Assembly: GCA_037447655.1 (NCBI GenBank)
Contig: JBBHKE010000768.1
Span: 124,001 to 188,000 of the forward strand
Direction of reading: 5' to 3'
From: Zygnema cylindricum
Taxonomy: Eukaryota; Streptophyta; Zygnematophyceae; Zygnematales; Zygnemataceae
Length of the DNA: 64,000 nucleotides
Below, in pieces: positions 9,833-21,570 of the stretch. A program made the translations under genes and the position numbers. The stretch's first letter is position 1; each line of letters starts with the position of its first letter. The notes beneath the pieces were generated by a model that was not told the origin of the DNA, made no database searches, and worked only from the letters and a program-made list of their open reading frames with translations.

Positions 9833-10724
9833 TGTTCTTTTGAGACAACAGCCGGAACAGAAGACGATGATGATGCCGGTGTAGTCATTTCAGATCCAAA
9901 ACAAGCAAGAAACTCTCACAAAGACCAGTTTCAAAATACACCAACTTTAACAGTCGATAAAACACAAACCAAAGATAAAATAGCTCTACAAATATACCAC
10001 AATGTAGATAATATGAGGATGTACTCTCACAAAAATTTAAAAGAAATTTTGCCCACATATTTGTGAGATATTCATAGATGAAAATGCCAAAAACAGGCTG
10101 TACAGTGTTTGATTACAAAGAGTTCATAACTCCAAAAATGACTAAGTCCTACTCATATACACTGAAGCTATACTACCGAACCTACAGAGGCATACCTGCC
10201 GTACATCTATCTACCTAACACACGTAATACTATGCGTATACCCAAAATGATAAGGTATGTCAACCAAAACGTATTTTACACTAATAAACTAATAAAAAAA
10301 AGACAAAGACCAAATCAAGCGAATTTTTACAACAACCTAGGGTTCGGTATTCCACGTCGAATCATCGTGTAAATGATCCACTCTGACCACCATTTGTCTG
10401 CGATCTCCATCCGCCACCCACATATCAAATTCACATCCATAAGTAAACCGCCAAGTGTCATTTTGGTCTAGGTAAACCGCTAAGTGTCATTTTGGTCTTT
10501 AGGTGTATCCTTACAAAAACAAACGGATATTCCGGAATACGTTCTCCCTTGTAACGTGGAATATTCAGAGAGTATATTTAATTGGTGTACTCCTCAATGA
10601 GTCACTATAACACCAATTATGGTTCGTAGTGAACCAAATTTTTTGAAAAACATTCTAAGTCCCAAAACTCTCTCTTCCTCACATTTCGAGGCATAGAGAG
10701 GACTAAAGCTTTCCCAAAAAAACA
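9833..10724 (-). mobile_element. T-family copia 3' LTR (minus orientation)
   Basis: On + it starts TGTTCTTTTGAGACAACAGCCGG, the reverse complement of the T LTR end at 20382. It ends CCCAAAAAAACA at 10724, followed by the polypurine tract (TTTAGGGGAG on -). About 892 bp against 838-839 bp for the two LTRs of the T element at 19544-25114. It is inserted in the RNase H start of element I. The 276-codon reading frame that crosses the 9832/9833 border is an accident of the insertion. Confidence 0.75.
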
Positions 10725-11064
10725 CTCCCCTAAAGATTTAGACTCTAATAGTCACTTAGGCCACATGCCTCTCTACAAAACTTTAATTTAGGTGCAGGCA
10801 AGGGTTTTGTCATCATGACAGCAACCATTTGCTCATCCGGTAAATAAGTGAGTTTTAAAACTCTTCCCCTAACTTTCTCTCTCAAAAAGTGTATCTTGAT
10901 ATCAATGTGTTTGATCTTAAAGTGATGGCTAAGGTTAGATGCAATATCAATAGCAGCTTGATTGTCACACTACACTATCTGAGGTCCAAACTGCATAAAA
11001 AAAACTCTTGCAGGAGAAAATTTACCCAAAGTACTGTTGTCTCTAGCCTATTTCAACCATGGAT
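10725..11064 (-). pseudogene. T-family RNase H C-terminal remnant
   Basis: The - strand reads the RNase H tail: FGPQIV, a decayed CDNQAAI-type box, SHHFKIKHIDIKIHF, then MMTKPLPAPKLKFC before the polypurine tract. The plus-oriented counterpart is at 24000-24240, where the text is nearly the same. Sequence to its right (from about 11065) no longer matches RNase H, so this element is truncated. Confidence 0.65.
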
Positions 11065-11685
11065 TACTCTCGGAAGCACCACAAACTATCCCTCAAACAG
11101 CTGTGTTTCAGACACCACAGATTACTCCAAAATAAGCAAAATCCCCGAAAAATGCACAAAAAAACAATATAAAATAGACACTATAAGCTCCCAAAGATAG
11201 AGCCAAATCCATTAAGGAATCTAGAAGATATAAGCTCTAGAGTTTCACAAAAATAGCTGACAGCTAAACAAACTAACCACTTAGACTGCTCACAGAATCT
11301 TACAGAGATATTGGAATATAATGAAACTTTATACACATATAGGTTCTATATCATATAATAAATCCACAAAGTTTCACATGAAAGCACCAAACAGAGTGAT
11401 CACACCAACAGGTCAAAGATGCAAAAAATGGTTTGCCATTGCTTTAATAAACTTGACTGCGATACTTAAAATATTATAAGTCCTACAAGTTATGCTCAGA
11501 GATTTCACTACTAAATTTTCGGAGGCATACCAGCCGTAGGGTATCTACCATCTACCTAAACTATTGTAAGTATACCCGAATAGTTCAAGGTATGTCAGAC
11601 TGAACAGATCTACACTAATAAACTAATTAGCCAAAAGACAAACCAATGTTGTTCAGGATATATACACTAACATCTCTACAATCTT
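11065..11685. other. Unassigned stretch with a partial T-family LTR
   Basis: No coding region is supported. At about 11515-11660 the text (GGAGGCATACCAGCCGTAGG, then ACACTAATAAACTAATTA) matches 10180-10300 of the T LTR in the same orientation, so this is part of a second T LTR. The rest, 11065-11514, is AT-rich and I could not place it. Confidence 0.45.
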
Positions 11686-12503
11686 TGTATGTCAAGAACC
11701 AAGCTACCCACTAAGCTACCATCGTGCAATCATCATTACTCAGGCATTTGTTTCGATAGCAAGACAAATACCGCGCATATTTTTTCGACGGTTACAGTTG
11801 AAATATAATCTGACGGACGGGATATATGCCGAGATCGCGGAATGGGTTTTTCGTGGTTTTCGGTCATCGCCACGTTAATTGACACGTGGCACGACCAAAT
11901 TAGCTTTCGGCATCTCAAGGGATAATAAGAACGAGTCAATATATGGCATGTGTCGACTTTTTGGCCATGTCGTACGATGGCCGTACAAAAGGTACACCAA
12001 CACTGGTACCTTTATGTACTTTACACTATTGCGATTGGTTCGTACCTCAGTACTAGGCGGTTTAGAGAGGGGGTTTTAGGACTTAGAATATTTTGGTAGG
12101 TAGCCACCTCTCTTCCAGAGAGCTCGTGTATAAATGGCAAACTTTGGCCAGCCATAAGTATTAATTTACTTCGCCATTTTCACTGATTCTTTTTGCTGCG
12201 GACTCAGGGGAGTCCAAGCTAAAAAGGGGTGTTGTTGGTCGGAGTTTTTGCCTGCCTGGGTTGCTGCATTCCTAAGGGAAAGTCAAAGTGGGTGAATGTA
12301 TCCAAATCACATATTCTAACTTTGCATTCTGTGGTGGAATTGAGCACACAAAAAGTCTTGTTTTCCAAGGGTGAAGCTTTAATGGGATCCTGATTTTCAA
12401 GGGGTCAATCATTTGGGTTCATATAAAATTGGAGTCAGCACTATCTAGATAAGCTTCTTTTAATCTGCGAATTCTGTGTGGCAATGGAGCCCATAGAATT
12501 TCA
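11686..12503 (+). mobile_element. Copia LTR, plus orientation, without internal region
   Basis: It carries the LTR blocks in plus order: GCCGAGATCGCGG, GACACGTGGCACG, GTAC-rich block, TTAGGACTTAGAATA, and the U5 block that is the reverse complement of 4628-4870. It ends CATAGAATTTCA at 12503. No primer site or gag follows; instead it joins the middle of another, minus-oriented LTR. It may be the 3' LTR of element I or a separate insertion. Its U5 differs from that of the element I 5' LTR, which favours the latter. Confidence 0.55.
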
Positions 12504-12931
12504 ATTGCGTGAAGCTATTTCCAAAGGCCGCCAAAATCGCATTCCGTGTGTCGGCTGCAACGAAGGCCGTACGATTAATTAAATTTATACGGTTCAGATT
12601 CGCGTTCGTTCATGTATTGTTTCATATGCCTCTCGTAGTCAGTTTGGTGTGAATTTGCCGATGTGTCATTGTTTAAGTACTTATCAAATCTATTACGTTT
12701 ATTGTTTCGTAGTACCTTAATGGCTAAGGCATCCGGCTTTATATTATTTGTGGGTTCCATGTTCAAATCTAGTAGAAGGCACACTTTGGGTAAAATGCCA
12801 CTCGACTTTATTTTGCACTTTCTAAAAAGCGGGGTAGCCATGGCCTGTATTTCATTCTCTTTCTCTCTCTCCCTCTCTCGTTTAAATACTAAACCAAAAT
12901 AGAGAAAAGATATAAATTACCTTTTTCAACA
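12504..12931 (-). mobile_element. Copia element II, 3' LTR (right-hand part)
   Basis: It starts mid-LTR (GTGAAGCTATTTCCAAAGGCC, matching 5250-5275) and ends CTTTTTCAACA at 12931. A tRNA-like module lies at 12706-12781 (CCTTAATGGCTAAGGC and TGTTCAAATC). The left part is missing at the junction with the plus LTR. Element II reads leftward from 16455. Confidence 0.65.
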
Positions 12932-14480
12932 ATCCCTTTAATTTTTAGCTCTCTTTCTCTCAACCACAACCATTTTTGCAATAAACTAATTTTGATGAAG
13001 GAACTGCTTTGGTCATCATATCAGCCAGCATTCCCCCATCCTGTTTGTACACAAGTTTGATGATTTTGTTTTCAACTTTTTCTCTCACAAAACTAAGTCT
13101 TATGTCCATATGTTTTGGCTTGAAAATGATGCTTAGGATTTGCAACAATTGCAATTGCAGCTTGGTTATCACAAAAAATGTTTTTCACTCCATTCTTCAT
13201 AAATCCCAATTGTTGCAGCAAAGATTTCACCCACATTAATTCTTTCATAGCTGCGCATGATGCCATATACTCAGCCTCCATTGTAGACTGAGCGACAACT
13301 TTCTGTTGTTTGCCGCTCCAATAGCATGCACCCAACCCAATTTGCAAAACATATTTAGAAGTTGACTTATGAGTGGCACATCTCTATAACTAGCATCACT
13401 CTAAGTGGTGATGTTAGTATTCTCTCCTCCCAAATTTAACCATAATTCCCTTGTTCTGAAAAAAAAACTCATTACCCTCTTGGCTGTCTCTTAGTCTTTC
13501 TTTCTCGGATTATTCAAACTTCTATTCAGAAGTCCTACAACTGCCCTTATGTCTGTACGTGTACAGTTTATAAAGTAGATCAAACTTCCTACAATTCGTC
13601 GATAAGGAATATTTTGCATAAAATCATGTTCTTCTAGAGTAATATGATCGCCTAGGACTATTACTCCCCCTTCACCATTCCCCTCACTAACCCTTTTAAG
13701 TTCCATAGGAGTAGAGCAACCATTGGCTTGGTCCATCTGAATTTTTTTAGGCAGATTACCGATTGCTTCTCTTTTGAGTTAGTTTGATTATTTTCTTGTC
13801 TCTATCCCTTTCTATTTGTATTCCTTAAATGTACTTGGCTTCTCCTAAGTCTTTCATATCAAATCAACTACTCAAACTTCTTTTTACTTGATTTATTTTC
13901 TCAATAGATTTACTCTAAACAACCGAATCATCCACATACACTGAAATGAAAATTACACCATTTTCATCTCCAAAAACATAAATAGAGTGATCTAAGCTGA
14001 TCTGTATGTAACCCAGACCCGTAAGGAACTCATCCATTTTTATGTTCCATTGTCGGGGCTCTTGTTTGAGCCCGTACAGTGATATATTCAACCTGCACAC
14101 CTTGCTTATTTCTCCCTCCTCTACAAATCTCTTCGGTTGTTTCATGAAAATTTCTTCTTTGTAGTTCCCCATTTAGAAAAGCAGTTTTTATATCCATTTG
14201 ATGTATTTCTATGCTTTCCCCTGGAGCTATACTTAAAAGGATTCTAACTGAGGGAAATTGGACTAGTAGAAGAATGGTCTCCTCATAATCAATTCCCTCC
14301 TTTTGAGTATATCCCTTTGCTATCAATCTAGCCTTGTACCTTTTTATAGAATTAGTAGGGTTTGTTTTTAGTTTAAAAACAAATTTACAACCGATTGGCT
14401 TTCTATCTGGAGGACACTTCTAACTCCCATGTGTATGCCTCCATTATTGAACTCATTTCCTCATTAATAGCTTTTTTACA
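12932..14480 (-). pseudogene. Element II RNase H and reverse transcriptase (broken)
   Basis: Reading leftward: RT block [28 protein letters not shown]-type near 14326-14230, then [44 protein letters not shown], and an intact-looking YVDD near 13920. NCTRTDIRAVVGLLNRSL follows near 13530, and RNase H ends with STMEAEYMASCAAMKELMW, FCDNQAAIAIV and KTYGHKT/FVREKVENK near 13100-13300. Frame changes split it into at least five pieces, so no full enzyme can be made. Confidence 0.75.
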
Positions 14481-15700
14481 TCTATCCCTTTCTAAGCTAT
14501 TAATGGCTTCCAAATATGTTTTAGGTTCTTCTGGATGGGACAGCTAGGTTAACTTACTGTGGGCCATTCTCTCTTGAATGTGTTTGCTGCTTCTCCGTCC
14601 TCCCTCAAATTCTAATGCCGATATTGAGGGCATCCCCGGATTTCGATTGGGTACAACTTCATCTCCCCTATCCGTTAAATATGGTTCTTCTTCAGTTTCA
14701 GTTTGAAGTGTAGCCTCATGCGTCTCCTCCACTTTCTTCTCATCTGAATTTTGTGCAAATTCAATTTCTTCCTTGGGTGCTTCCGTTATAAGTTCAAGGT
14801 TAGGATTAAACTCCAGATCCGAGAATATCCTGATTTTAACTTCTTTCGTGTATTTAAACAAATTTATGGACTTTACTTCATCCATAACTACAATGTGTTT
14901 GGCTAAGATTATATCATTTTTCTTTAGATCATACACTTGGTATCCTTTGCTATCTTTATCATATTTGACCAAGTATCCAGGCTTTCCTCTTCCTTCTAAC
15001 TTCCACTTTGTTTTGTCATTATCCAAGCTAAACACTTGACTTCCAAACACTCTCAAACTAGATAAATCTGGTTTTCTGCCGGTCCACCTCTTATATGGAG
15101 TTTCATTTTTATTGGCTGAAGTTAGAATCATATTTTTGATAAAGATTGCATAATTTATAGCTTCCGCCCAAAACCGCAAGCATATCCTCTTTTTAGTTAG
15201 CATACTGCTTGACATATCACCAAGTGTTCTATTTAGTCTTTCGGCTACTCCATTTTGCTCTGGATTATCGGGATCAGTTTTTTGATGATGAATTCCTTCG
15301 TTTACTTAAAACTCTTTAAACTCATTTGAGGTGTACTTCCCCCCCAATATCACTTGTTACTTCTTTTATGGAGGTCTCATGGAGTTTCTCACTCCAAACT
15401 TTATATTCCTTAAAGTACCGCAAAACTTCTGACTTATGATTAATGAAGTATACCTTAGTATATATAGTCCAGTAATCGGTGATGGTCAGCATATACCTTT
15501 TCCCTACGTGTGAGAGATATCTCGTTGGTCCCTTCACATATTTGTATACAAGCTCCAAGAACTTCTCTCTCTTATAAATGGCAACCTTTGGGAAAGGAAG
15601 TCTATGGATCATCCCTTGTGCACAACCACTACAATCATCTACCATTTCAGATTCCTCAAACTCCATCCCATCAACTGTTCATTTGGTCTTCATTTTTCTT
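14481..15700 (-). pseudogene. Element II integrase (broken)
   Basis: Zinc-binding part DCSGCAQGMIHRLPFP near 15620-15580. The usual HTDI...GP is changed to YKYVKGP, so the first catalytic Asp is lost. SDIGGEVHLK near 15330 keeps the second Asp context. The Glu-bearing QNGVAERLN region near 15250 has a frame break. The integrase C-terminal part LRVFGSQVFSLDNDKTKWK...PGYLVKYDKDSKGYQVYDLKK is open at 14780-15215. An acidic linker follows (14544-14780). Confidence 0.7.
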
Positions 15701-16451
15701 AATCTATCTACATGCACATGTCGAAGTCTCTTATGCCACAACATAATATCACTTACATAAGAGTAGAAGGCACCTTACTTTTCATTGCAAAGTACAATTC
15801 TGAACATTCCGTGGCTACCCTTTTCAACTATGAAATAGACCTCACCATCAAAATTAACAGTGAACATTCCTTTTTTAGTTCTTGTGACGAAATATTTCTC
15901 ATCTAAGACAGCTGTAGAGATGAAATTTTTGCTAAGCTCTGGTGTATATAACAAATCTAAAAGAGTGAAAATATAGACTTTCTCTTCAACTATGACCTTT
16001 AGATCCACTAATCCTACAAGGTTTGTAGTCACAACTCTACCATCCTCAAATTCTATCTCAACAATGGGGATCTTCCTCAACTTTGTAAACTACCTTTTAT
16101 TTTTGCACATATGCATAGATGCTCGCGAATTGATGATCCACCCTTCCTTGGAGGGTTCTTTCTTACCTCCTAATGCACATTTTTGCTTTTTTGGTATTTC
16201 CACTTCATTATCTCCTTTCTTATTGTGGAGAAGCTCCTCCATCTCCTCTTTGTTGCTATTGATCTGCCCGTATTTCATACTTAATTCTTCCAATTTGGTC
16301 CAATCAACCATGAAATGTTCGGTGTTCTGCAAAAGTGAGAAACGCCTATCTTTGAAGCTCCCATTTCTTTTTCATTGGGTTGTCCTCCTCCTTTTCCCTT
16401 ATAGATAACGTTTGAACTATCCTTTATGGCCACCGTAGGTGGTGGGCCCAT
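15701..16451 (-). pseudogene. Element II protease and shortened gag
   Basis: Protease context at 15775-16150: GWIINSRASMHMCKNKR, IPIVEIEFEDGRVVT, LLDLLYTPELSKNF. The catalytic DSG is replaced by NSR. Gag starts at the ATG complementary to 16449-16451 as MGPPPTVAIKDSS, then jumps within about 20 codons to the zinc-knuckle region (HFCRTPNIS). Most of the gag core is therefore deleted, unlike in III and V. The reading frame begins in the primer site. Confidence 0.65.
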
Positions 16452-16455
16452 AATC
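16438..16455 (-). promoter_or_regulatory. Half-tRNA primer-binding site of element II
   Basis: On - it reads ATTATGGGCCCACCACC directly after the LTR end TTTCA. ATGGGCCCACCAC matches the complement of the plant initiator tRNA-Met anticodon arm without mismatch. It contains the gag start codon. Confidence 0.65.
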
Positions 16456-16918
16456 TGAAATTCTATGAGCTCCGTTGCCCCACTGAATGCATAGTTCACA
16501 AGTAGCCAGAAAGATAGGATAAACCCGCTTTGGTTTCCCCGATAATAACTGCCATCCTGGTATACAATGACTCTGACCGGCCTCACCCTTTTGAGAAAAA
16601 AACTCCCGGGAGTCCAACGCCAAAAGAATCACCAAATTTGCTCCCTTGAGCAATTAGTTATGGTTGGCCAAAGACAACCTATTTATACAGAAGGACACCT
16701 CAAGAGAGGCGCCTCAAATATTACTAATTCCTACTCTGCCTCCTCTTAGGTACCTATTACTAAACCCTAGTCCAATAGGAACACTTTATAGTACAAAAGG
16801 TACAGTGGCCGATATACTTATTGTACGGCCATTGTACAACATAGCCTTCAAGGTGACGCTTATCAAATCAGGAGCAATGGTTCCTCCCCCTGTCATCTGT
16901 GGTATCCAAATAGTGTGA
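16456..16918 (-). mobile_element. Element II 5' LTR (left-hand part)
   Basis: On + it starts TGAAATTCTATGAGC and carries the U5 and R blocks (CTCCCTTGAGCAATTAGTTATGG, GTACGGCCATTGTAC). It breaks at 16918, where the 3' LTR of element III starts with TGCAATTATGTG. The far end of this LTR seems to survive at 28746-28856. Confidence 0.7.
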
Positions 16919-17921
16919 TGCAATTATGTGTCCTCCATTGGACTACAGAATACAGGAAACCTCTAGATATTATTTAACTAACCCACTTCAAGCCACAACC
17001 ACTGCTGCGTGAGAAGGCAAAGTGACAATTTGACAGCACTCCTATGCATCTTGGAATCCTTTGAGTGCGTAGCAAAAAAAATCATTGAAAACGACCAACC
17101 AGCGGATAAATTATGAGTCGGCAAATATGCCAAGTTAATACAAAAACACTCAAAGGGAGAGAGGTACCTATCTACCAAATTCTCTAAGTCCTAAATCCCT
17201 CTCACAACTCCTTTCTATTGAAGTACGAACCAATCAGCTCAGTGTAGGGTACAAAAAAATACTATGGCTGATCTACTTTCTGAACGGCCTATGTACGCCA
17301 ACGCCATTGAGTGGACGCGTGTTCACTTTTAACTTGTCCTTATAATCGCCGGAATTCTTTCGATCAAATGTCATCCCTCCGCATGTGGCAACGTTATGCC
17401 ACGTCCATAAATGCCAAAGTGACCATTCCGGGATCTCGGCAGTGATATATGTCGTCCGAATAAATTTGGCATTAGATGTCCGCCGTCAAAACAAATGTCC
17501 GATTCATTTGTTTTCATGCAAGATAATGTTTGCCCTGTATAACATTGGATCTATGTTCTTCTGTTCGTCACCCCGTTAATTGAACTGGTTTAATGCGTTT
17601 GATAATTATCAAAACTAATAAAGCGTAAGAGACTTCTACGACAGACTGGTTAGAGCTAACGGCTACGCCGCGCTCTACCGGTCAGAGGTTCGAGTCGTGC
17701 CGCACTCAACCTTTTGTTGAGAGTGACATAAGTCACTCTTTAGCCCTGCCTGCTTAAGCTAGGACAACCATGGCTCAACCACCCTCTTTATCCCTCAGTG
17801 ACTACGACAAGTGTGATGGGTAGAGAGAGGAGGTGGAGGCAGGTTGTTTGCCTTTTCTTTTTTTTCTATTTGTACTAAATTTAGACCTAGAAAATACCAT
17901 ATAAAACTAAAAGTTTCACCA
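16919..17921 (-). mobile_element. Element III 3' LTR (about 1.0 kb)
   Basis: On + it runs TGCAATTATGTGTCC...AGTTTCACCA, followed by the polypurine tract (AAGGGGAG on -). A tRNA-like module is at 17637-17703. It matches the 5' LTR at 27805 onward over most of its length, including the roughly 90 bp after the tRNA-like module (AACCTTTTGTTGAGAGTGAC). Confidence 0.8.
17637..17703 (+). other. tRNA-like module in element III 3' LTR (antisense)
   Basis: CTGGTTAGAGC resembles the D arm of several tRNAs, and GGTTCGAGTC at 17688-17697 is a close B-box match. The copy in the 5' LTR (28527-28597) has GGTTCGAGTCC at 28579-28589, the full B-box consensus. Between them sits a short hairpin (CGGCTACGCCG). 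The acceptor stem is absent. Confidence 0.55.
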
Positions 17922-19543
17922 CTCCCCTTATTTTTTAGTCGAATTTTAATTTCAGTTTTAATCAACACTTTTCTCTGCAATATTTTTACTTGGGAGAAGG
18001 CACCGGTTTTGTCATCATATCAGCTACCATTTCCTCATCAGATCTATATACAAGATTCACAATCTTATTCTCAACTTTTTCTCTTACAAAACTTAATCTT
18101 ATGTCCATATGTTTAGCCTTAAAATAATGTTTTGGATTAGCTGCAATTACAATTGCAGCTTGATTATCACAAAACACTTCATGCACTCCCTCCTTCCTAT
18201 ACCCCAATTCTTGCAACAAGGACTTGAACCACATCAAATCTTTCACAACACAATACGAGGCCATGTACTCAGCCTCCATAGTAGACTGAGCAACCATCTT
18301 TTGTTGCTTACTACTCCAACAGCATACACCTTCCCCAACATACAACACATACCTAGATGTGCATCATCTCATAGGTGCGTCCCCAAAACTGGCATCTGTC
18401 TAAGTAGTGATGTCAGTGTGCTCCTCTCCAAAATGGAACCATAACTTTGTGGTTCCCACTAGATATCTCATGACTCTCTTGGTCGCCTCCGAGTCTCTCT
18501 TCCTAGGATCATTAAGACTCCTACTGAGTACTCCAACTGCTGCCGCTATGTCTGAACTTATATAGTTCATGAAATAGATTAAACTTCCTACAACATGTCT
18601 ATAAGGGATAGACTTAATAAACTCTCTCTCCTCTAGACTCATCTCATCATCTATGATACTCACTCCTCATTCAACACTCCCATCATTTACTTTTTTCAAG
18701 TCCATGAGAGTGGTAGAACTGTTAGCATTTTCCATCTGGAATTTCTCAAGCATATTACCTATCGCATCTTTCTCAGTAAGTCTGATAATCTTCTTCCCCC
18801 TATCTCTCTCCATTTCACACCCCAAAGTATATCTTGCCTCCCCTAAATCCTTTTTATCAAATCTGCTTCTAAGATCTTTCTTTAACTTATCGATATTTTG
18901 CAAAGATTTACTCAACACAAGCATATCATCCACATGAATTGCAAAAAAAATGACACCATTCTCATTTTCAAACATATAGATAGAATCATCAAAGCTGATC
19001 CGGATATATCACAGACCGGTAAGAAACTCATCTAGTTTCTTATTCCACAGTCGAGGAGCCTGCTTCAATCCATATAATGACATTATGAGCGTGCAGACTT
19101 TGCTCTCTTCTCCTTCTTCCAAGAACCCCTCGGGTTGCCTCATAAAAATCTCTTCCTTTAACTCACCATTAAAAAAAGCAGCCTTAACATCCATCTAGTG
19201 TATTTCCATGTCTTCCGTTGCTGCCACACTAAGGAGAATCCTTACTGATGGGAACCGAACAACTGGAGCAAAGGTCTCCTCATAGTCAATCCCCTCCTTT
19301 TGGGTGAACCCTTTCGCTACTAATCGAGCCTTATATCTCTCAATGGTATTAATTGGGTTCGGTTTTAATTTATAAACCCATTAACACCTAATAGGTCTTA
19401 TGTCTAGAGGACAATCCGCTAGTTCCCAAGTATTTGTTTCCAAGATAGAAGCCATCTCATCAATAATGGCTCTAATCCATCTTTCTTTCTCTAGACTATT
19501 CACTGACTCCGAGTAAGACTGAGGCGCATCTGGGTGCCTGTTT
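17922..19543 (-). pseudogene. Element III RNase H and reverse transcriptase (broken, interrupted by T)
   Basis: RNase H at 17986-18450 keeps STMEAEYMASYCVVKDLMW, FCDNQAAIVIA and HMDIRLSFVREKVENK. RT pieces: NYISSDIAAAVGVLSRSL, DLGEARYTLGCEMERD, HVDDMLVLSK (the Tyr of YVDD is His), AFFNGELKEEIFMRQPEG and [19 protein letters not shown]. Stops and frameshifts separate these. The T element starts at 19544, before the RT N-terminus, and the rest of III continues at 25120. Confidence 0.8.
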
Positions 19544-20382
19544 TGTTGTTTTGGAAAGCCTTAGTCCTCTTTATGCCTCGAGTGTGAGGGAGAGAGAGTT
19601 TCACGACTTACATATGTTTGGTTGTTAGTTCGTTTCATTACACACCAGATATGATGTTCCACTAGATCGGTACGGAGTACACCTATGTATACACTCCCGT
19701 GACACAAGTCACTACAAGAAAGAAGACACTCCAAAATATCCGATTGTTTGTGCATAGATACACTTGAGGACAAAATGGCACATGGAGATTTGTCTACGGT
19801 GTCAAATGTGATATATACGCGGCTGAGGGAGACCGCCAACAAATGCTGGTCCGTGTGAACCACATACACGACAAATGACGTGGCATATAGAATCCTACCC
19901 CTTTGTAAATATCTAGTTAAGTAGATTTTCGTCTTTCTGTGGTTAGTTGATTAGTAAAGGAATCTATTTGTATGACGTACCTTGTTCGGTTCGAGCCGTA
20001 GGTAATTATTGTATGGCTGGTATGCCTCCGTACGTTCAGCAGCATAGGCTTCAGTGTATATTAGTAGGACTTAGATAACTTTGAAGGTATGAACATTTTG
20101 TAGTCAAAAACTGTACTGCCTGTTTTTGGTATTTTCATCTGTGGATGTCTCACATATATATAGACCAAAATACTTGTAATTTTGTTTGTTTGTTTATCCT
20201 GATATTATTTACTTTGTGGTAGATTCGCAGAGCTATTGTGCTTTTGGTTTGGGTTTTATCAACTGTTAAAGTTGCTGTTTTTCACACCAGTTTTTGTGAA
20301 AGTTTCTTGCTTCGTTTGGTTCCGAGATGACTACACCAGCATCCTCATCGTCTTCAGTTCCGGCTGTTGTCTCAGAACAACA
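19544..20382 (+). repeat. T element 5' LTR
   Basis: TGTTGTTTTGG...CAGAACAACA with 7-bp inverted ends (TGTTGTT/AACAACA). By eye a few percent differ from the 3' LTR, spread along the length, so the insertion is not recent. The 102-codon - frame inside is a by-product of LTR sequence. Confidence 0.85.
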
Positions 20383-20427
20383 AGTTATGGACCCACTACA
20401 GATATTCTCTGAGCGTCGGCTTGGCAT
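20383..20427 (+). promoter_or_regulatory. T element half-tRNA primer site and gag start stub
   Basis: AGTTATGGACCCACTAC abuts the LTR. GTTATGG and CCCAC match the complement of the initiator tRNA-Met anticodon arm, with two mismatches. The ATG at 20387 begins MDPLQIFSERRL, after which the inverted block starts. Confidence 0.6.
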
Positions 20428-21570
20428 ATCTCCAAAGCTCGCATCGGTCCATGTCTGAATTTTTACTTCCTCTCCACCGAGAGAGAGTCAGAGGTTTCGA
20501 GTTCCTGTAAGATATCGAAGAACTCTCTTTGATGCCTCTCAGTCTGATTTCTTTGGATTTTGCAAACTTGGGCTTAAGGCTCCAACAGTTGCTGCAATAT
20601 CCGCACGGGTACAGTTCATGAAGTAGACGAGGCTTTTGACGATCTGCCTGTAAGGAATGGAGGACATAAATTTTGCCTCCTCTAACTCCAAAGAGTCATC
20701 AATCACAACCCCACCATGTGATTCTTTCCCTTCTATTTCTAGTCTGTACTCCATGGGAGTAGCACTTCACTTTGCATCTAACATGCCGAACCATTCAAGC
20801 ATGTTTCCAATGGCTTCTTTTTGTGTCAAATAAATTTGACTTTGTTTTCTATCCCTTTCTACCTGAATTCCCAAAATATAATTAGCCTCCCCTAAATCTT
20901 TCGTTTCGAACCGGGAATTTAGAGATGTTTTTATTTTGTTAATTTCATTAATGGATTTGCTTAGCAACAACAAATCATCAACATAAACAACAATATATAT
21001 CACTCCATCTTCCCCTTCCATAACATAAACTGAATGCTTGAACTGATTTTAGTAAAGCCAAGATTTGTCAAAAATTCATCCAGTTTTAGGTTCCACTATC
21101 ATTGAGCCTGCTACCAGATTTTCTTTCCCTTTTTCTACATATCCCTCAGGTTGCTTCATATATAAAACTTCCTCCAAATCCCCATACAAGGTAGTTGTTT
21201 TCACATCCATTTGATGCAATTCCATATGCTCTATTGATGCTAAAGATAAGAGAATCCTAAGAGTAGGAAAACGAACTACAGGTGAGAACGTATCTTCATA
21301 ATCAATGCCCTCTTTTTGGCTATATCCCTTAGCAACAAGCCTATCTTTATATCTCTCAATGGTATTATCGGGATTCAGTTTTAACTTGAATACCCACTTA
21401 CAACCAATCGCTTTTCGATCCGTTGGAAGTTCCACAAGCTCCCAAATTTGAGCTTCCATAATTGACTTTATCTCGTCATTCGCCGCAGCAATCCACAGAT
21501 CTTTTTTCGGAACGGAGAAAGATTCTTGAATGGTAAGAGGCTCCCTTGTGATTGTAGAATAAGCATGATC
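20428..21570 (-). pseudogene. T element inverted RT and RNase H start (arm 1)
   Basis: The - strand carries RT with [116 protein letters not shown] and NCTRADIAATVGALSPSLQNPKKSD. Where relatives read VCK...SLYGLKQAP after EENL, both T arms instead read VAGSMIVEPKTG and stop. That shared defect shows both arms come from one damaged parent. Arm 1 is the mirror image of 22685-23836. Confidence 0.85.
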
